In this document: in pieces, positions 63,845-64,000 of the stretch
Numbering within the stretch: position 1 is the first letter of the stretch
Layout of the letters: the number at the start of each line of letters is the position of its first letter
NCBI RefSeq assembly: GCF_025153475.1
Contig: NZ_JANZXA010000013.1
Coordinates: 1 to 64,000 of the forward strand
Reading direction: 5' to 3'
Length of the DNA: 64,000 nucleotides
From: Novosphingobium mangrovisedimenti
GTDB taxonomy: Bacteria > Pseudomonadota > Alphaproteobacteria > Sphingomonadales > Sphingomonadaceae
Notes under the pieces: model-generated
What the model saw: only the letters and a program-made list of their open reading frames with translations
Databases searched by the model: none
Told to the model about the DNA's origin: nothing
Translations under genes and position numbers: made by a program

Positions 63845-64000
63845 AAAAGGTCGCATCGTTCAACATCAACGGGGTCAAGGCACGCCTGCCCCGTCTGCTC
63901 GAATGGCTGGAAGAAACGCGTCCCTCGGTTGCCTGCCTGCAGGAAATCAAGTCGCAGGATGAAGGCTTCCCGATCGCCGAGTTCGAGAAGCTGGGCTACA
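63841..64000 (+). CDS. xth: Exodeoxyribonuclease III (partial, cut by window end)
   Basis: The first 53 codons: KKVASFNINGVKARLPRLLEWL, followed by SVACLQEIKSQDEGFP, which contains the catalytic Asn-Gly-x-Lys and Glu of the exonuclease III/AP endonuclease family. The GTG start overlaps erpA as GTGA. The remainder lies beyond the window. It acts in base-excision repair. Confidence 0.9.
   Translation, partial: MKKVASFNINGVKARLPRLLEWLEETRPSVACLQEIKSQDEGFPIAEFEKLGY

Overview
This is a high-GC alphaproteobacterial chromosome segment, almost certainly from a sphingomonad (order Sphingomonadales; Novosphingobium or a near relative is my guess, which the sequence alone cannot prove). The pointers are a SciP-type CtrA antagonist, a DUF2497/PopZ-like protein, a UrcA-family exported protein, a DUF6489 protein, the order mnmE-mnmG-rsmG-parA-parB with parS sites, and a short repeat in pyrD of a kind I recall as common in sphingomonads. 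Coding density is high. Many neighbours overlap by ATGA or GTGA, and several starts are GTG. I saw no rRNA, tRNA, CRISPR array, prophage or insertion sequence.

Layout. 0-7 kb: a GNAT acetyltransferase, a DUF445 membrane protein and an RND efflux pair (adaptor plus an unusually long inner-membrane pump), all on the minus strand. 7-16 kb: sciP with a small partner gene, mnmA, an Asp/Glu racemase-family protein, a lipoprotein resembling a beta-lactamase but lacking catalytic residues, a CDF transporter, pdxH, a CbpA-type DnaJ, a YihY/BrkB membrane protein and fabI. 16-24 kb: a minus-strand run proA-nadD-rsfS-rlmH-envC-like-ctpA-dsbB-coq7-like that mixes ribosome, NAD and envelope functions. 24-26 kb: an M23 peptidase next to a bactofilin. 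26-32.5 kb: a ten-gene SUF iron-sulfur operon under an Rrf2 regulator. It is tightly coupled by overlapping stops and starts and includes a DUF559 protein, a 52-codon micro-ORF and a GNAT gene.

33-42 kb: pyrD with an in-frame repeat insertion, an acyl-CoA ligase, then parB, parA, rsmG, mnmG and mnmE on the minus strand with four parS sites, three of them inside genes; such a cluster usually lies near the replication origin. 42-50 kb: a dienelactone hydrolase, an FMN glutamate synthase-like protein, a quinone oxidoreductase, thiS-thiG, a MerC-domain protein behind a Zur-like palindrome, ctaA, cutA and rplM-rpsI. 50-64 kb: a PadR-DUF1700-DUF2807 envelope module, a metallophosphoesterase, urcA, a LytTR two-component pair, class I fumarase, a PCMT-like protein with tolC, the PopZ-like protein, a thioesterase, a 2Fe-2S ferredoxin-domain protein, a CBS protein, erpA and the start of an exodeoxyribonuclease III gene cut off by the window edge.

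Most of the window is ordinary core genome. I did not find a clearly new multi-gene system. The items most worth a second look are the micro-ORF and DUF559 gene inside the SUF operon, the RND pump with two extra hydrophobic segments, the apparently dead beta-lactamase-like lipoprotein, the repeat-derived peptide in PyrD, and several regulatory repeats (upstream of the Rrf2 gene, the MerC gene and the PadR operon, and between fumarase and the PCMT-like gene).
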